From Salinimicrobium terrae DSM 17865 (GTDB lineage Bacteria > Bacteroidota > Bacteroidia > Flavobacteriales > Flavobacteriaceae), in NCBI RefSeq assembly GCF_000424665.1, contig NZ_AUKI01000023.1:62001-126000 (forward strand): a stretch of 64,000 nt of DNA, given 5' to 3'. How positions within the stretch are numbered: position 1 is the stretch's first letter; each line of letters starts with the position of its first letter. Below, piece by piece: positions 33,519-43,005 of this stretch. A program made the position numbers and the translations under genes. The notes beneath the pieces were generated by a model, which was not told the DNA's origin, did not search any database, and worked only from the letters and a program-made list of their open reading frames with translations.

Positions 33519-36080
33519 ATGGATGATAATTTTTCACCAAGAGTAAAGGATGTAATAGCCTATAGTAAAGAAGAAGCCCTTCGGCTTGGCCACGATTTCA
33601 TAGGAACCGAGCATTTAATGTTGGGTCTTCTAAGGGATGGGGATGGCAAAGCCATTAACATACTGCACGCCCTGGATGTCGATCTCACACATTTGAGAAG
33701 AAAAGTAGAAATTCTTAGCCCCGCTAATCCAGATGTGGCAGTAGAAACTAATGAGAAGAGAAACCTCCACTTAACAAGGCAGGCAGAAAGAGCTTTAAAA
33801 ACCACATTTTTGGAAGCTAAGCTATTTCAAAGCACTTCTATAAATACTGCACATTTATTATTGTGCATTTTAAGGAACGAAAATGATCCCACCACCAAGC
33901 TATTAAATAAGCTAAAGGTGGATTATGACGGGGTAAAAGATCAGTTTAAATATATGATCACCAATGATGACGATTATATAGATTCCCCTACTTCTGAATC
34001 CTTTTCTGATGAAGATGCGACTTCAGAAGATGCCGGAAAAGGCAATCCCTTTGCAGGCACACCCGGAAAATCCACAAAGAAATCAAAGACTCCGGTCTTA
34101 GATAACTTCGGAAGGGATCTAACTGCATTGGCAGAACTGGATAAACTTGATCCTGTTGTAGGCCGTGAGAAGGAGATTGAACGGGTTTCGCAGATCTTAA
34201 GTCGTAGAAAAAAGAACAATCCGCTCCTTATTGGAGAACCCGGAGTTGGTAAGTCGGCTATTGCCGAAGGTCTTGCCCTTCGTATAGTAAAAAGAAAGGT
34301 TTCACGAATCCTGTTCGACAAGCGCGTCGTTACTCTTGATCTTGCCAGTTTAGTGGCAGGAACAAAGTACCGGGGCCAGTTCGAGGAGAGAATGAAAGCT
34401 GTAATGAACGAGCTTGAAAAGAATGATGATATTATTCTTTTCATTGATGAGATACATACTATTGTAGGTGCCGGTGGCGCCACAGGAAGTCTTGACGCCA
34501 GTAACATGTTTAAACCTGCACTGGCAAGAGGTGAAATTCAATGTATTGGTGCTACAACCCTTGATGAATACAGGCAATACATAGAAAAAGACGGAGCTTT
34601 AGAAAGACGTTTCCAAAAAGTAATCGTAGAACCCACTACTATTGAGGAAACTATCGAGATCCTGAACAATATAAAAGACAAGTACGAAGAACATCACAAT
34701 GTTACCTATACAGATGAAGCCATACAGGCATGTGTCAAGCTCACCAGCCGATATATGACCGACAGGTTTTTACCAGACAAGGCTATTGATGCCCTTGATG
34801 AAGCAGGATCACGGGTACACATTACCAATATCGATGTTCCCAAGCAGATTTTGGAACTTGAGAGAAAGCTGGAAGAAGTAAGGGAGCTTAAAAATACTGT
34901 AGTAAAGAAACAGAAGTATGAAGAAGCTGCCAAACTGCGTGACGATGAAAAAAATATAGAAAAAGAACTGGCTCAAGCACAGTCAAAATGGGAAGAGGAA
35001 TCTAAAATGCACCGTGAAACGGTGACAGAAGATAATGTGGCCGATGTAGTGTCCATGATGACAGGAGTTCCTGTTAACAGAATCGCTCAAACCGAAATCA
35101 ATAAACTTTTCAAATTACCTGAATTGATTAAAGGAAAAGTTATTGGCCAGGATGAAGCAGTTGGAAAGGTGGTAAAAGCCATTCAACGTAATCGTGCCGG
35201 TCTTAAAGATCCGAATAAACCTATTGGTTCCTTTATATTCCTTGGTCAAACAGGAGTTGGTAAGACTCAATTAGCAAAGATTCTTTCAAGGGAGCTTTTT
35301 GACAATGAAGATGCGTTGATTCGTATCGATATGAGTGAGTACATGGAAAAATTTGCGGTAAGCAGATTAATTGGTGCACCTCCGGGTTATGTAGGATATG
35401 AAGAAGGTGGTCAGCTTACCGAGAAAGTACGCAGAAAGCCTTACGCAGTGATCCTTCTGGACGAGGTAGAAAAAGCTCACCCCGATGTATTCAACATGTT
35501 GCTTCAGGTCCTTGATGACGGATATTTAACAGACAGTCTTGGTCGCAAGATCGACTTTAGGAATACAATTATCATTATGACCTCCAACATTGGAGCAAGA
35601 AAACTGAAAGATTTTGGTCAGGGAGTTGGATTCGGAACTACCGCAAGGAAGAACCAGATGGACGACAATGCCCGGGGAGTTATTGAAAGCGCTTTGAAAA
35701 AAGCCTTTGCTCCCGAGTTTCTTAACCGTGTTGATGACGTGGTTATCTTTAATCCTCTTGAACAGGAAGATATCTTTAAGATCATCGATATTGAACTTGA
35801 AAAACTCTTCGGAAGAATTGGTGCTCTTGGGTATAACCTGGAATTAAGTCCTGAAGCAAAAAAGTATATTGCTGAAAAAGGATTTGATAAACAATATGGT
35901 GCAAGACCTTTAAATCGTGCCATTCAAAAATACATCGAAGACGCACTGGCCGAGGAGATCATTACTTCCCACATTTCTGAAGGAGATAAAGTTCTCATGG
36001 ATCTTGATGAAGAGAAAAAGGAATTGACTATAAAGGTTGAAAAAGCCAAAAAGGAGACAAATTCCGAAGATTCAAAATAA
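33519..36080 (+). CDS. clpC: ATP-dependent Clp protease ATP-binding subunit ClpC
   Basis: 853 residues. The N-domain (two Clp_N repeats, about 1-145) is followed by AAA1 with Walker A GEPGVGKS and LFIDEIHTI. A UVR-like middle segment (KYEEAAKLRDDE) precedes AAA2 with GQTGVGKT and the C-terminal D2-small domain. The UVR/M-domain and size fit ClpC, not ClpB. It unfolds substrates for ClpP. RBS-like AGAGAGAAAGGAAC precedes the ATG. It is convergent with hisIE and shares a strong bidirectional terminator. Confidence 0.92.
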   Translation: MDDNFSPRVKDVIAYSKEEALRLGHDFIGTEHLMLGLLRDGDGKAINILHALDVDLTHLRRKVEILSPANPDVAVETNEKRNLHLTRQAERALKTTFLEAKLFQSTSINTAHLLLCILRNENDPTTKLLNKLKVDYDGVKDQFKYMITNDDDYIDSPTSESFSDEDATSEDAGKGNPFAGTPGKSTKKSKTPVLDNFGRDLTALAELDKLDPVVGREKEIERVSQILSRRKKNNPLLIGEPGVGKSAIAEGLALRIVKRKVSRILFDKRVVTLDLASLVAGTKYRGQFEERMKAVMNELEKNDDIILFIDEIHTIVGAGGATGSLDASNMFKPALARGEIQCIGATTLDEYRQYIEKDGALERRFQKVIVEPTTIEETIEILNNIKDKYEEHHNVTYTDEAIQACVKLTSRYMTDRFLPDKAIDALDEAGSRVHITNIDVPKQILELERKLEEVRELKNTVVKKQKYEEAAKLRDDEKNIEKELAQAQSKWEEESKMHRETVTEDNVADVVSMMTGVPVNRIAQTEINKLFKLPELIKGKVIGQDEAVGKVVKAIQRNRAGLKDPNKPIGSFIFLGQTGVGKTQLAKILSRELFDNEDALIRIDMSEYMEKFAVSRLIGAPPGYVGYEEGGQLTEKVRRKPYAVILLDEVEKAHPDVFNMLLQVLDDGYLTDSLGRKIDFRNTIIIMTSNIGARKLKDFGQGVGFGTTARKNQMDDNARGVIESALKKAFAPEFLNRVDDVVIFNPLEQEDIFKIIDIELEKLFGRIGALGYNLELSPEAKKYIAEKGFDKQYGARPLNRAIQKYIEDALAEEIITSHISEGDKVLMDLDEEKKELTIKVEKAKKETNSEDSK

Positions 36081-36101
36081 ATTAAATATTTAATAAAACA
36101 G

Positions 36102-36137
36102 AAAGAGCCTGTGATGAATCACAGGCTCTTTTTATTT
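36102..36137. terminator. Bidirectional terminator between clpC and hisIE
   Basis: Perfect 14-bp stem (36102-36115, 36118-36131) around a GA linker, flanked by T run on the plus strand. The his operon ends on the other side at 36132. Confidence 0.9.
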
Positions 36138-36737
36138 TTTGCTGTGTCTGGCTTTCAGGATCTCTGTTACGTCCTCAAGCATAAAGCCTTTTGCCTGCAG
36201 GAGGATAAGGTAATGAAACAACAGGTCCGCACTTTCGTTTAGAAACAGTTCGTCATTCTCATCTTTGGATTCAATGACAACTTCCACCGCCTCCTCTCCC
36301 ACTTTCTGTGCGATCTTATTGATTCCGCTCCGAAAAAGGGAAGCAACATAACTCTTCTCGTTTTCAAAATTTAATCTTCTGTCCGAGATCACCTCTTCCA
36401 GCTGTGTCAAAAATGGCATTTCTGAAACATTTTTTTCTCCCCAACAAGTATCGGTTCCTTTATGGCAGGTCGGACCTTCAGGATTGACGTAGACCAGCAA
36501 CGTATCATTGTCACAGTCCACTTTAAGGTCAACCAGGTGTAAAAAATTTCCGCTTTCTTCTCCTTTAGTCCACAACCGTTGCTTACTGCGGCTGAAAAAT
36601 GTCACTTTCCTGGTCTCCCTGGTTTTCTCCAGCGCCTCTTGGTTCATGTATCCTAACATGAGCACATTCCTGGTTTCGGCATCCTGAATTACCGCAGGCA
36701 CCAAACCGTCTTTATCTTTTGAAAAATCTATTTTCAT
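36132..36737 (-). CDS. hisIE: Phosphoribosyl-AMP cyclohydrolase / phosphoribosyl-ATP pyrophosphatase
   Basis: 201 residues, fused HisI and HisE as usual in Bacteroidota. The N-terminal HisI domain has VTFFSRSKQRLWTKGE, SGNFL and VDCDNDTLLV...CHKGTDTC Zn-site motifs. HisE follows from about 110: SYVASLFRSGINKIAQKVGEEAVEVVIES. It catalyses the second and third steps of histidine synthesis (PR-ATP to PR-AMP to ProFAR). It is the last gene of the operon. Confidence 0.93.
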   Translation of the reverse strand: MKIDFSKDKDGLVPAVIQDAETRNVLMLGYMNQEALEKTRETRKVTFFSRSKQRLWTKGEESGNFLHLVDLKVDCDNDTLLVYVNPEGPTCHKGTDTCWGEKNVSEMPFLTQLEEVISDRRLNFENEKSYVASLFRSGINKIAQKVGEEAVEVVIESKDENDELFLNESADLLFHYLILLQAKGFMLEDVTEILKARHSKK

Positions 36738-36797
36738 ACTTCTTTTTTATAAAATAATCTTCATTGAGTGTGCTGTCGGAAATTTTCTTAAGGTGTC

Positions 36798-36819
36798 AGG
36801 TCGACCGAAGTCGGGACCT
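36798..36819. repeat. REP-like hairpin in the hisIE-hisF spacer
   Basis: AGGT-CGAC-CGAA-GTCG-(GG)-ACCT: a short hairpin with two-base bulge. The GGTCGA..GAAGTCG..GACC type sequence resembles intergenic palindromes that I recall as common in flavobacterial genomes; I could not check copy number. Confidence 0.4.
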
Positions 36820-36849
36820 TCTGCCAACATCTTTGTTTCTCGATGACCA

Positions 36850-36877
36850 CTAATCACGGAATACTAAATTCTAACTT
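36850..36877. repeat. Heptanucleotide array at the hisF stop codon
   Basis: Four consecutive degenerate 7-mers: CTAATCA, CGGAATA, CTAAATT, CTAACTT. The hisF stop (complement of CTA at 36864) lies in it, so the last residues of HisF (EVRI) come from array sequence. Confidence 0.5.
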
Positions 36878-37619
36878 CGATCCCCTTCTCCTTCATCTCC
36901 TGCTTAAGATCCTTAATTTCTATTTCCTTGAAATGGAAAACACTTGCCGCCAGGGCAGCATCGGCTTTCCCTTTTATAAAGGCATCACAAAAATGTTCTT
37001 TACTCCCTGCACCTCCGGAAGCGATTATAGGTATATTCACCATTTCTGAAATCTTTGCCAGAGCTTCATTCGCGAATCCAGCTTTAGTTCCGTCGTGATC
37101 CATCGAGGTAAAGAGTATCTCTCCTGCCCCACGTTCCTCAACTTCTTTTACCCAGTCAAAAAGATCAATTTCTGTCGGTACTTTTCCGCCGACAAGATGC
37201 ACCAGCCATTTCCCTTCCACCTGTTTTGCGTCTATTGCCACAACAATACACTGTTTCCCGAATTTAGCTGCCAGATCATTAATGAGTTGCGGATTCTTAA
37301 CTGCAGCCGAATTAATTGCTACTTTATCGGCTCCGTTTTGCAGCAGGATATCCACATCTTCTATAGAAGAAATTCCTCCCCCTACAGTAAACGGAATATT
37401 TACTGTAGCCGCAACCTTTCGCACAAGTTCTGCCAGTGTTTTTCTCTTTTGTTCCGTTGCCGTAATATCCAGAAACACCAGTTCATCTGCGCCCGAATTT
37501 GAGTAGGCTTCTGCCAACTCCACAGGATCACCGGCATCCCGAAGACTTACGAAATTTACTCCTTTGACGGTCCGCCCGTCTTTTATATCCAGACACGGAA
37601 TAATTCTTTTGGTTAACAT
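36864..37619 (-). CDS. hisF: Imidazole glycerol phosphate synthase cyclase subunit
   Basis: 251 residues, TIM barrel. [13 protein letters not shown] start, Asp11 in LDIKDG and Asp130 in the VVAIDAK region are the catalytic acids; SGGAGS is the phosphate-binding loop. It uses ammonia from HisH to close the imidazole ring. The C-terminus (GIEVRI) ends inside a heptamer array. It is separated from hisA by an array-bearing 67-base spacer. Confidence 0.93.
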   Translation of the reverse strand: MLTKRIIPCLDIKDGRTVKGVNFVSLRDAGDPVELAEAYSNSGADELVFLDITATEQKRKTLAELVRKVAATVNIPFTVGGGISSIEDVDILLQNGADKVAINSAAVKNPQLINDLAAKFGKQCIVVAIDAKQVEGKWLVHLVGGKVPTEIDLFDWVKEVEERGAGEILFTSMDHDGTKAGFANEALAKISEMVNIPIIASGGAGSKEHFCDAFIKGKADAALAASVFHFKEIEIKDLKQEMKEKGIEVRI

Positions 37620-37653
37620 GTATTAAGTAGTTAAAATTGAGAATTTTAATTTT

Positions 37654-37681
37654 GGTGCTTGTTAATTGGTGCTTATAATTT
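37654..37681. repeat. Heptanucleotide array in the hisF-hisA spacer
   Basis: GGTGCTT GTTAATT GGTGCTT ATAATTT: two 14-base repeats each made of two 7-mers. A further GAAATTT-like unit follows at 37682. Confidence 0.65.
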
Positions 37682-37686
37682 GAAAT

Positions 37687-38406
37687 TTACCGGATAAAAT
37701 CTTCCAGCTGTTTTAAGCTTATTTTGTTCTCATAGATCGCTTTACCTAAAATTGCTCCTTCACAGCCAATTTCCTGAAGTTTCGGCAAATCATCAAATTC
37801 CGCAATTCCCCCTGAGGCTATCAGATTTAAATCTGGAGTTTCTTTTAATATTTTGCGGTACAACTCAAAAGATGGTCCTTGTAACATTCCATCTTTGGCA
37901 ATATCTGTGCAGATCACGTAATTCACACCTTTCTTCCTGTAATTCTGTATGAAAGGGATCAAATCTTCTTCAGAATCTTCTAGCCATCCGCTTACTGCCA
38001 CCTTCTCATCTTTAGCATCTGCTCCAAGAATGATCTTTTCACTTCCATACTTCTCAAGCCAGGACAGGAAAGTCTCGGGATCTTTGATGGCTATACTTCC
38101 ACCGGTGATCTGGGAAGCACCGCTGTTGAAAGCTATTTTCAGGTCCTCATCAGTTTTAAGTCCGCCGCCGAAGTCAATTTTAAGATCCGTTCCCGAAGCA
38201 ATCCTCTCAAGAACCTTGTGGTTGACGATATGCTTCGATTTGGCCCCGTCAAGATCAACCAGGTGCAGATACTTTATTCCGTGGTCCTGAAATTGCTTCG
38301 CCACCTCCAGCGGATTCTCATTATAAATCTTACTTGTATTATAATCACCTTGCGAAAGTCTGACGCACTTTCCGTCAATGATGTCTATAGCGGGAATTAA
38401 TCTCAT
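37687..38406 (-). CDS. hisA: ProFAR isomerase
   Basis: 239 residues, TIM barrel related to HisF. The N-terminal [13 protein letters not shown] has catalytic Asp8, and TDIAKDGML carries the second Asp. [12 protein letters not shown] is the phosphate loop. It is the fourth step of histidine synthesis (ProFAR to PRFAR). An array of heptamers starts 3 bases before its ATG. Confidence 0.92.
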   Translation of the reverse strand: MRLIPAIDIIDGKCVRLSQGDYNTSKIYNENPLEVAKQFQDHGIKYLHLVDLDGAKSKHIVNHKVLERIASGTDLKIDFGGGLKTDEDLKIAFNSGASQITGGSIAIKDPETFLSWLEKYGSEKIILGADAKDEKVAVSGWLEDSEEDLIPFIQNYRKKGVNYVICTDIAKDGMLQGPSFELYRKILKETPDLNLIASGGIAEFDDLPKLQEIGCEGAILGKAIYENKISLKQLEDFIR

Positions 38407-38408
38407 GT

Positions 38409-38443
38409 GAAGTTGGAGTTTAGAATTACGAAATTAGAAGTTA
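38409..38443. repeat. Heptanucleotide array between hisA and the four-helix-bundle gene
   Basis: Five 7-mers on the plus strand: GAAGTTG GAGTTTA GAATTAC GAAATTA GAAGTTA. The same consensus occurs on the opposite strand on the other side of the four-helix-bundle gene. Confidence 0.7.
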
Positions 38444-38446
38444 AAG

Positions 38447-38803
38447 CTAGGTTCTGTTTTGATTGCGGCGGGCAGTATTTATTGAAGTGACAACGATAGA
38501 AATTATTTCATTAGCCTCGGAATGTAAATTTTTTACCTCCTCCAAATCATTGTTAAGTATCTCCAGAAAAAGTTCCAGGAAATACATACTCTCATCGGCC
38601 TCTTCTTCAACGATTTTCAATTTATTTATAAAGTCGGCAGTGGATTTTCCTCTGAGTGCTGCACGATAATTAGCACCTACAGAACTCGAACTCCTCAATA
38701 ATTGATTTACATAAGCATTATATTCTCTCGAATGAGGGATTTTATGACAAAACTTCCAGCAATCTACAGCGAACTCTTTGGTTCTTGATTTCAAATCTTT
38801 CAT
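38447..38803 (-). CDS. Four helix bundle (S23-type) protein inserted in the his operon
   Basis: 118 residues, all-helical. KSRTKEFAVDCWKFCHKIP near the N-terminus and ANYRAALRGKSTADFINKLKIVEEEADES match the four helix bundle family (TIGR02436) encoded in 23S rRNA intervening sequences and scattered elsewhere in many bacteria. Its function is unknown and it has no place in histidine synthesis. Gene order and flanking arrays suggest it was inserted between hisH and hisA. The same strand as the his genes means it is likely co-transcribed. Confidence 0.85.
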   Translation of the reverse strand: MKDLKSRTKEFAVDCWKFCHKIPHSREYNAYVNQLLRSSSSVGANYRAALRGKSTADFINKLKIVEEEADESMYFLELFLEILNNDLEEVKNLHSEANEIISIVVTSINTARRNQNRT

Positions 38804-38825
38804 TTCCTTAGTTTTAAAAACAATC

Positions 38826-38886
38826 GTACTTCTAACCTCGTAATCCTACCTTCACTTCGTACTTCTAACTTCGTAAATCTAACTTC
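38826..38886. repeat. Heptanucleotide array containing the hisH stop codon
   Basis: On the minus strand: GAAGTTA GATTTAC GAAGTTA GAAGTAC, a 19-base degenerate stretch, then GAGGTTA GAAGTAC. The hisH stop is within it (complement of CTA at 38865-38867), so HisH ends in array-coded DLRS. Confidence 0.7.
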
Positions 38887-39485
38887 AAAAAGTTTTCCAG
38901 AATTTTCTCTCCTGCACTACTACTCTTTTCCGGATGAAATTGGACTCCGTAGAAATTGTCTTTGTTTAAGGCTGAAGAATAATTAACTCCGTAGTCACAT
39001 TTTGCAATGGTCTCGGCACAAACTGGGGCATAAAAACTGTGTACGAGGTAAACGAACTTCTGTTCCGCTACTCCTTCAAAAAGAGGAGTTTTGAGCTCTT
39101 TTATCCTGTTCCAGCCAATGTGCGGAACCTTTAATGTTTTTTCAAAATGGATCACATCTACATCAAAAATCCCCAGACCGTCTGTATCGCCTTCTTCGGA
39201 ACGGTTGCACATGAGTTGCATGCCCAAACAAATCCCCAAAACCGGCTGCTTTAACAGCGGAATTAATTTATCCAAACCTGTACTCTTCAGCTTTTTCATG
39301 GCAGAACTGGCCTCTCCCACTCCGGGAAAAATCACTTTATCTGCTGATTTAATTTCTTCAGCATCATGACTTAAAACACCTTCATAGCCGAGTCTTTCCA
39401 AAGCAAATTTGATGCTCTGAATATTACCCGCGCCGTAATTTATTATAACAACTTTCTCAGAAACCTTTCTTTTCTCAATACTCAT
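38865..39485 (-). CDS. hisH: Imidazole glycerol phosphate synthase glutaminase subunit
   Basis: 206 residues, class I glutamine amidotransferase. The nucleophile is in GICLGMQLM, and VQFHPEKSS carries the catalytic His-Glu. The N-terminal NYGAGNIQS is typical. It supplies ammonia to HisF. It is separated from hisA by the four-helix-bundle gene, unlike most Bacteroidota where hisH-hisA are contiguous. Both termini lie in heptamer arrays: TATTGAG at the start and GAAGTTA-type at the end. Confidence 0.93.
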   Translation of the reverse strand: MSIEKRKVSEKVVIINYGAGNIQSIKFALERLGYEGVLSHDAEEIKSADKVIFPGVGEASSAMKKLKSTGLDKLIPLLKQPVLGICLGMQLMCNRSEEGDTDGLGIFDVDVIHFEKTLKVPHIGWNRIKELKTPLFEGVAEQKFVYLVHSFYAPVCAETIAKCDYGVNYSSALNKDNFYGVQFHPEKSSSAGEKILENFLKLDLRS

Positions 39486-39520
39486 ATCTCAAGTCTCAAA
39501 TCAATATCTCACATCAATTA
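39481..39520. repeat. Heptanucleotide array at the hisH start
   Basis: Plus strand CTCATAT CTCAAGT CTCAAAT CAATAT CTCACAT CAATTAT (one unit is 6). The hisH ATG (complement at 39483-39485) falls in the first unit. Confidence 0.6.
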
Positions 39521-40654
39521 TAGCATTCCCTTAGTTGACGGCAGGATCATTTTTTCAGGATCTCTTTTTACCGCTACCTTAATTGCCTTGGCAAAAGCTT
39601 TAAAAATGGCTTCTATCTTGTGATGTTCGTTGGTGCCTTCGGCTTTTACGTTTAGATTCGCTTTAGCGCCATCTGTAAAAGATTTAAAAAAGTGGTAAAA
39701 CATTTCTGTAGGCATATTCCCGACCATTTCTCTTTTAAAATCTGCTTCCCATACCAACCAGTTCCTTCCGCCGAAATCGATCGCCACCTGCGCCAGACAA
39801 TCGTCCATTGGAAGTGCAAAACCATAACGTTCTATTCCCAGTTTGTTTCCCAAAGCTTTGGAAAATACTTCCCCAAGTGCAATCGCAGTATCTTCAATGG
39901 TGTGGTGCTCATCTACCTCCAGGTCTCCCTTTACCTCAATTTCCAGATCCATTTGCCCATGGCGCGCAATTTGGTCGAGCATATGATCAAAAAATTTAAT
40001 TCCGGTGTCAATTTTGCTTTTCCCAGTCCCATCAAGATTAAGTGAAATGGAAATATCAGTTTCATTTGTTTTCCGTTCTATGGAAGCTGTTCGCTCCTCC
40101 AGCTTTAGAAATTCATAGATTTTTTTCCAGTCGTTGGTCTCAAGATTTATATACTTTTCAAGCTCCTCCTTCTTCACCGAAATTTCTCCACTGCCCAGCT
40201 CTTCATGACCGGTTATAAAAATCCCTTTTGCTCCAAGATTTTTTGCCAATTCCATATCTGTAAGCCGGTCCCCAAGTACAAAGGAATTTTCAAGATCATA
40301 TTTTTCAGAATCAAAATAAGCTTTTAAAAGTCCTGTTCCGGGTTTCCTCGTGGATGCATTATCTTCAGGGAAAGTGCGGTCGATCACAATTTCCTCAAAT
40401 TTCACTCCTTCACCTTCAAAAGCTTTCAAGATAAAATTTTGAACAGGCCAAAAAGTGTCTTCCGGAAAGGAATCTGTTCCCAACCCATCCTGATTAGTAA
40501 CCATTACCAGTTCATAATCCAGTTCCTTTGCAATTTTTGACAGGTATTGGAAAGCTCCCGGAAAAAACTCCAGCTTTTCAAAACGATCTAATTGATAATC
40601 TTCGGGTTCCAGAACAATGGTACCGTCACGATCTATAAATAATATTTTTTTCAT
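39518..40654 (-). CDS. hisB: Bifunctional histidinol phosphatase / imidazoleglycerol-phosphate dehydratase
   Basis: 378 residues. The N-terminal HAD phosphatase has the DRDGTIV nucleophile motif at residues 7-13. The C-terminal IGPD domain has [10 protein letters not shown] and [15 protein letters not shown], with the second metal-binding HHKIEA near 355. It catalyses two steps (IGP dehydration, histidinol phosphate hydrolysis). The start overlaps the hisC stop by 4 bases. Confidence 0.93.
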   Translation of the reverse strand: MKKILFIDRDGTIVLEPEDYQLDRFEKLEFFPGAFQYLSKIAKELDYELVMVTNQDGLGTDSFPEDTFWPVQNFILKAFEGEGVKFEEIVIDRTFPEDNASTRKPGTGLLKAYFDSEKYDLENSFVLGDRLTDMELAKNLGAKGIFITGHEELGSGEISVKKEELEKYINLETNDWKKIYEFLKLEERTASIERKTNETDISISLNLDGTGKSKIDTGIKFFDHMLDQIARHGQMDLEIEVKGDLEVDEHHTIEDTAIALGEVFSKALGNKLGIERYGFALPMDDCLAQVAIDFGGRNWLVWEADFKREMVGNMPTEMFYHFFKSFTDGAKANLNVKAEGTNEHHKIEAIFKAFAKAIKVAVKRDPEKMILPSTKGML

Positions 40655-41703
40655 GCTTTTAATCTCTTTAAAACCTCAATTAATTCTTTGTTCTCATCTG
40701 GGGTTCCCACAGTAAATCTTAGTGTATTTTCACAAAGTTCCTGATTACTGCGATTGCGAACTACCACTCCGGCTTCCACCAATTGCTTATATTTTTTGTC
40801 GGCATCTTCAACTCTGACCAACAAGAAGTTTGCATCTGACGGAAAAATCTCCTTCACAAATGCCATTTTTGAAAGGTTAGTTCGCAGCAGTTCCCTTTCT
40901 TTTAGAATAAGCTGCACCTCTTCTTTTACCACTTCTGAATTTTTAAGCTGTGTCAGAGCTTTTTGCTGCGAAAGCTCATTTACATTGTATGGCGGCTTGA
41001 TCTTGTTGAGAATATCAACTATTTCTTCGGAAGCATAGCAGATGCCCAGTCTAATTCCGGCCTGGCCGAATGCTTTGGAAAGTGTTTGAGTGATTACCAA
41101 ATTCGGAAATTCATGAAGCCGCTCCAGCCAACTTCTTTCAGCCGAAAAATCTATGTAAGCTTCGTCAATGACTACCAAACCATTAAAACTTTTCAGGATC
41201 TTTTCTATAGAAGCCTCAGAAAATGAGTTTCCTGTTGGATTATTCGGGGAGCAGAGGAAAATAATTTTTGTCCGTTCATCAACTTTTTGAAGAATGCTAT
41301 CCACATCGGGTTGAAAGTCGGTTTTTAAAACCACTTCCCGGTCTTCAACTTCATTTAACCCTGCCAAGACTTTGTACATCCCATAAGTGGGCGGCAAAGT
41401 GATCACGTTATCAACCTGCGGCTGGCAAAATGCCCGAAATATTAAATCCAGTACTTCATCACTACCGTTTCCGAGTAAAATTTGTGCTTCAGAAACCCCT
41501 TTTTGAGAAGCAAGGACATGCTTCACCTTCCCCTGCTGAGGATCGGGATAGCGGTTCACTCCATTATCAAAAGGATTTTCATTGGCGTCCAAAAATGTCA
41601 TTTTTCGGCCATCGGTTTTGTACTCGTCACGAGCCGAAGAATAAGGCTTCATTTTCAGAACATTCGGACGCACCAGGTTTTTAAGATCAAAGCTACTTTT
41701 CAT
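40651..41703 (-). CDS. hisC: Histidinol-phosphate aminotransferase
   Basis: 350 residues, aminotransferase fold type I. The PLP lysine lies in [10 protein letters not shown] (near 212), SPNNPTGN is the conserved asparagine loop, and [14 protein letters not shown] is near the N-terminus. It transaminates imidazole acetol phosphate. The end overlaps hisB and the start overlaps the hisD stop by 11 bases, so translation is coupled. Confidence 0.93.
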   Translation of the reverse strand: MKSSFDLKNLVRPNVLKMKPYSSARDEYKTDGRKMTFLDANENPFDNGVNRYPDPQQGKVKHVLASQKGVSEAQILLGNGSDEVLDLIFRAFCQPQVDNVITLPPTYGMYKVLAGLNEVEDREVVLKTDFQPDVDSILQKVDERTKIIFLCSPNNPTGNSFSEASIEKILKSFNGLVVIDEAYIDFSAERSWLERLHEFPNLVITQTLSKAFGQAGIRLGICYASEEIVDILNKIKPPYNVNELSQQKALTQLKNSEVVKEEVQLILKERELLRTNLSKMAFVKEIFPSDANFLLVRVEDADKKYKQLVEAGVVVRNRSNQELCENTLRFTVGTPDENKELIEVLKRLKA

Positions 41704-42994
41704 TACCCGGAGTTTTGAGCTTGTTCAACCTTAGGGTAACTGCATTTTTATGTGCCTGCAGACCTTCAGCTTCAGCCATTAATTCTACTGCCTGTCCTAT
41801 TCTCTGAATTCCTTCCGAAGAGATTTCCTGAAAAGTGATTGCTTTAGTAAAACTATCATGATTTACTCCGCTGTACTGTTTTGCATAACCGTTTGTAGGC
41901 AAGGTATGATTTGTTCCCGAAGCATAATCCCCCGCACTTTCGGGAGTGTAATTTCCTATAAATACAGAACCTGCATTGTGAATACCTTCCACAAAAAATT
42001 GAGAATTGGCGGTACAGATAATAAAGTGTTCAGGAGCATATTCATTAATAAGGTCAAGTGCTTTCTCTTCAGATTCCATAAAAATAAATCTTGAATGCTC
42101 TATTGCCGCTTTTGCGATATCCTTCCGTGGCAGATCTTCTATTTGCTTAGCTATTTCTACCTCCACTTCTTCCAAAACTTGTTTTGAAAGCGAAACCAGC
42201 ACTACCTGGCTATCGGATCCGTGTTCTGCCTGCGAAAGCAAATCGGAAGCTACGAAAGCAGCATCGGCAGACTCATCTGCCACCACAAGTAATTCTGAAG
42301 GGCCGGCAGGCATGTCGATAGCCACGTTGAATTTGGTGGCAAGCTGTTTGGCTACGGTGACATATTGATTTCCCGGACCAAAGATCTTATAGACTTTTTC
42401 AATGCTTTCTGTCCCAAAGGTCATCGCCGCTACCGCCTGGATCCCTCCCACTTTATATATTTTTTCTATTCCGCAAAGGTGCGTAGTATAGAGGATCACC
42501 GGATTCACTGAACCATCTTTTCCAGGAGGTGTGCACAGTACAACCTCTTTACATCCTGCCACCTGAGCAGGAACGGCAAGCATTAAAATTGTAGAGAACA
42601 AAGGTGCAGTGCCTCCCGGAATATACAATCCGATTTTTTGAATAGGCCGCTTCTCCTGCCAGCATCGAACTCCGGCAACAGTTTCAACTGATACCCTTTC
42701 AGTTTTTTGAGCGGTGTGAAACTTCCTGATATTTTGCATAGCCAGATCAATGGCCGACTTAAGTTCTTCGGAGACCTGTGATTTTGCAGCATCCAGTTCC
42801 TGCTTATTTACTCTTAGTTCACCTGATCCATTTCCATCAAAAAGCTGGGAATATTTTTTCACTGCCTCATCTCCCCGGTCACTCACCTCATTAAATATTT
42901 GCAAAACCAGTTTCTCAATATCCTCTACCTTTTGGGTAGGCCGTTCCAGGATAGTTTCCCATTGAGAATTTTTGGGATTATAGTATTTCTTCAT
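41693..42994 (-). CDS. hisD: Histidinol dehydrogenase
   Basis: 433 residues with the start at the ATG at 42994; a longer frame would extend to 43084 into hisG, which is implausible. Motifs include PGGTAPLFSTILML, GPGNQYV and the catalytic EHFIICT and SVFIGNYTPES. It is Zn-dependent and converts L-histidinol to histidine with two NAD+. It lies 11 bases after hisG. Confidence 0.93.
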   Translation of the reverse strand: MKKYYNPKNSQWETILERPTQKVEDIEKLVLQIFNEVSDRGDEAVKKYSQLFDGNGSGELRVNKQELDAAKSQVSEELKSAIDLAMQNIRKFHTAQKTERVSVETVAGVRCWQEKRPIQKIGLYIPGGTAPLFSTILMLAVPAQVAGCKEVVLCTPPGKDGSVNPVILYTTHLCGIEKIYKVGGIQAVAAMTFGTESIEKVYKIFGPGNQYVTVAKQLATKFNVAIDMPAGPSELLVVADESADAAFVASDLLSQAEHGSDSQVVLVSLSKQVLEEVEVEIAKQIEDLPRKDIAKAAIEHSRFIFMESEEKALDLINEYAPEHFIICTANSQFFVEGIHNAGSVFIGNYTPESAGDYASGTNHTLPTNGYAKQYSGVNHDSFTKAITFQEISSEGIQRIGQAVELMAEAEGLQAHKNAVTLRLNKLKTPGNEK

Positions 42995-43005
42995 CTTTCC
43001 GACTT

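Noticed and set aside
33974-34507. 177-codon minus ORF inside clpC
   Set aside because: Shadow of the clpC gene, Ser/Arg/Leu-biased and without family features.
38409-38886. CRISPR array
   Set aside because: Repeats are heptamers without spacers and no cas gene is near.
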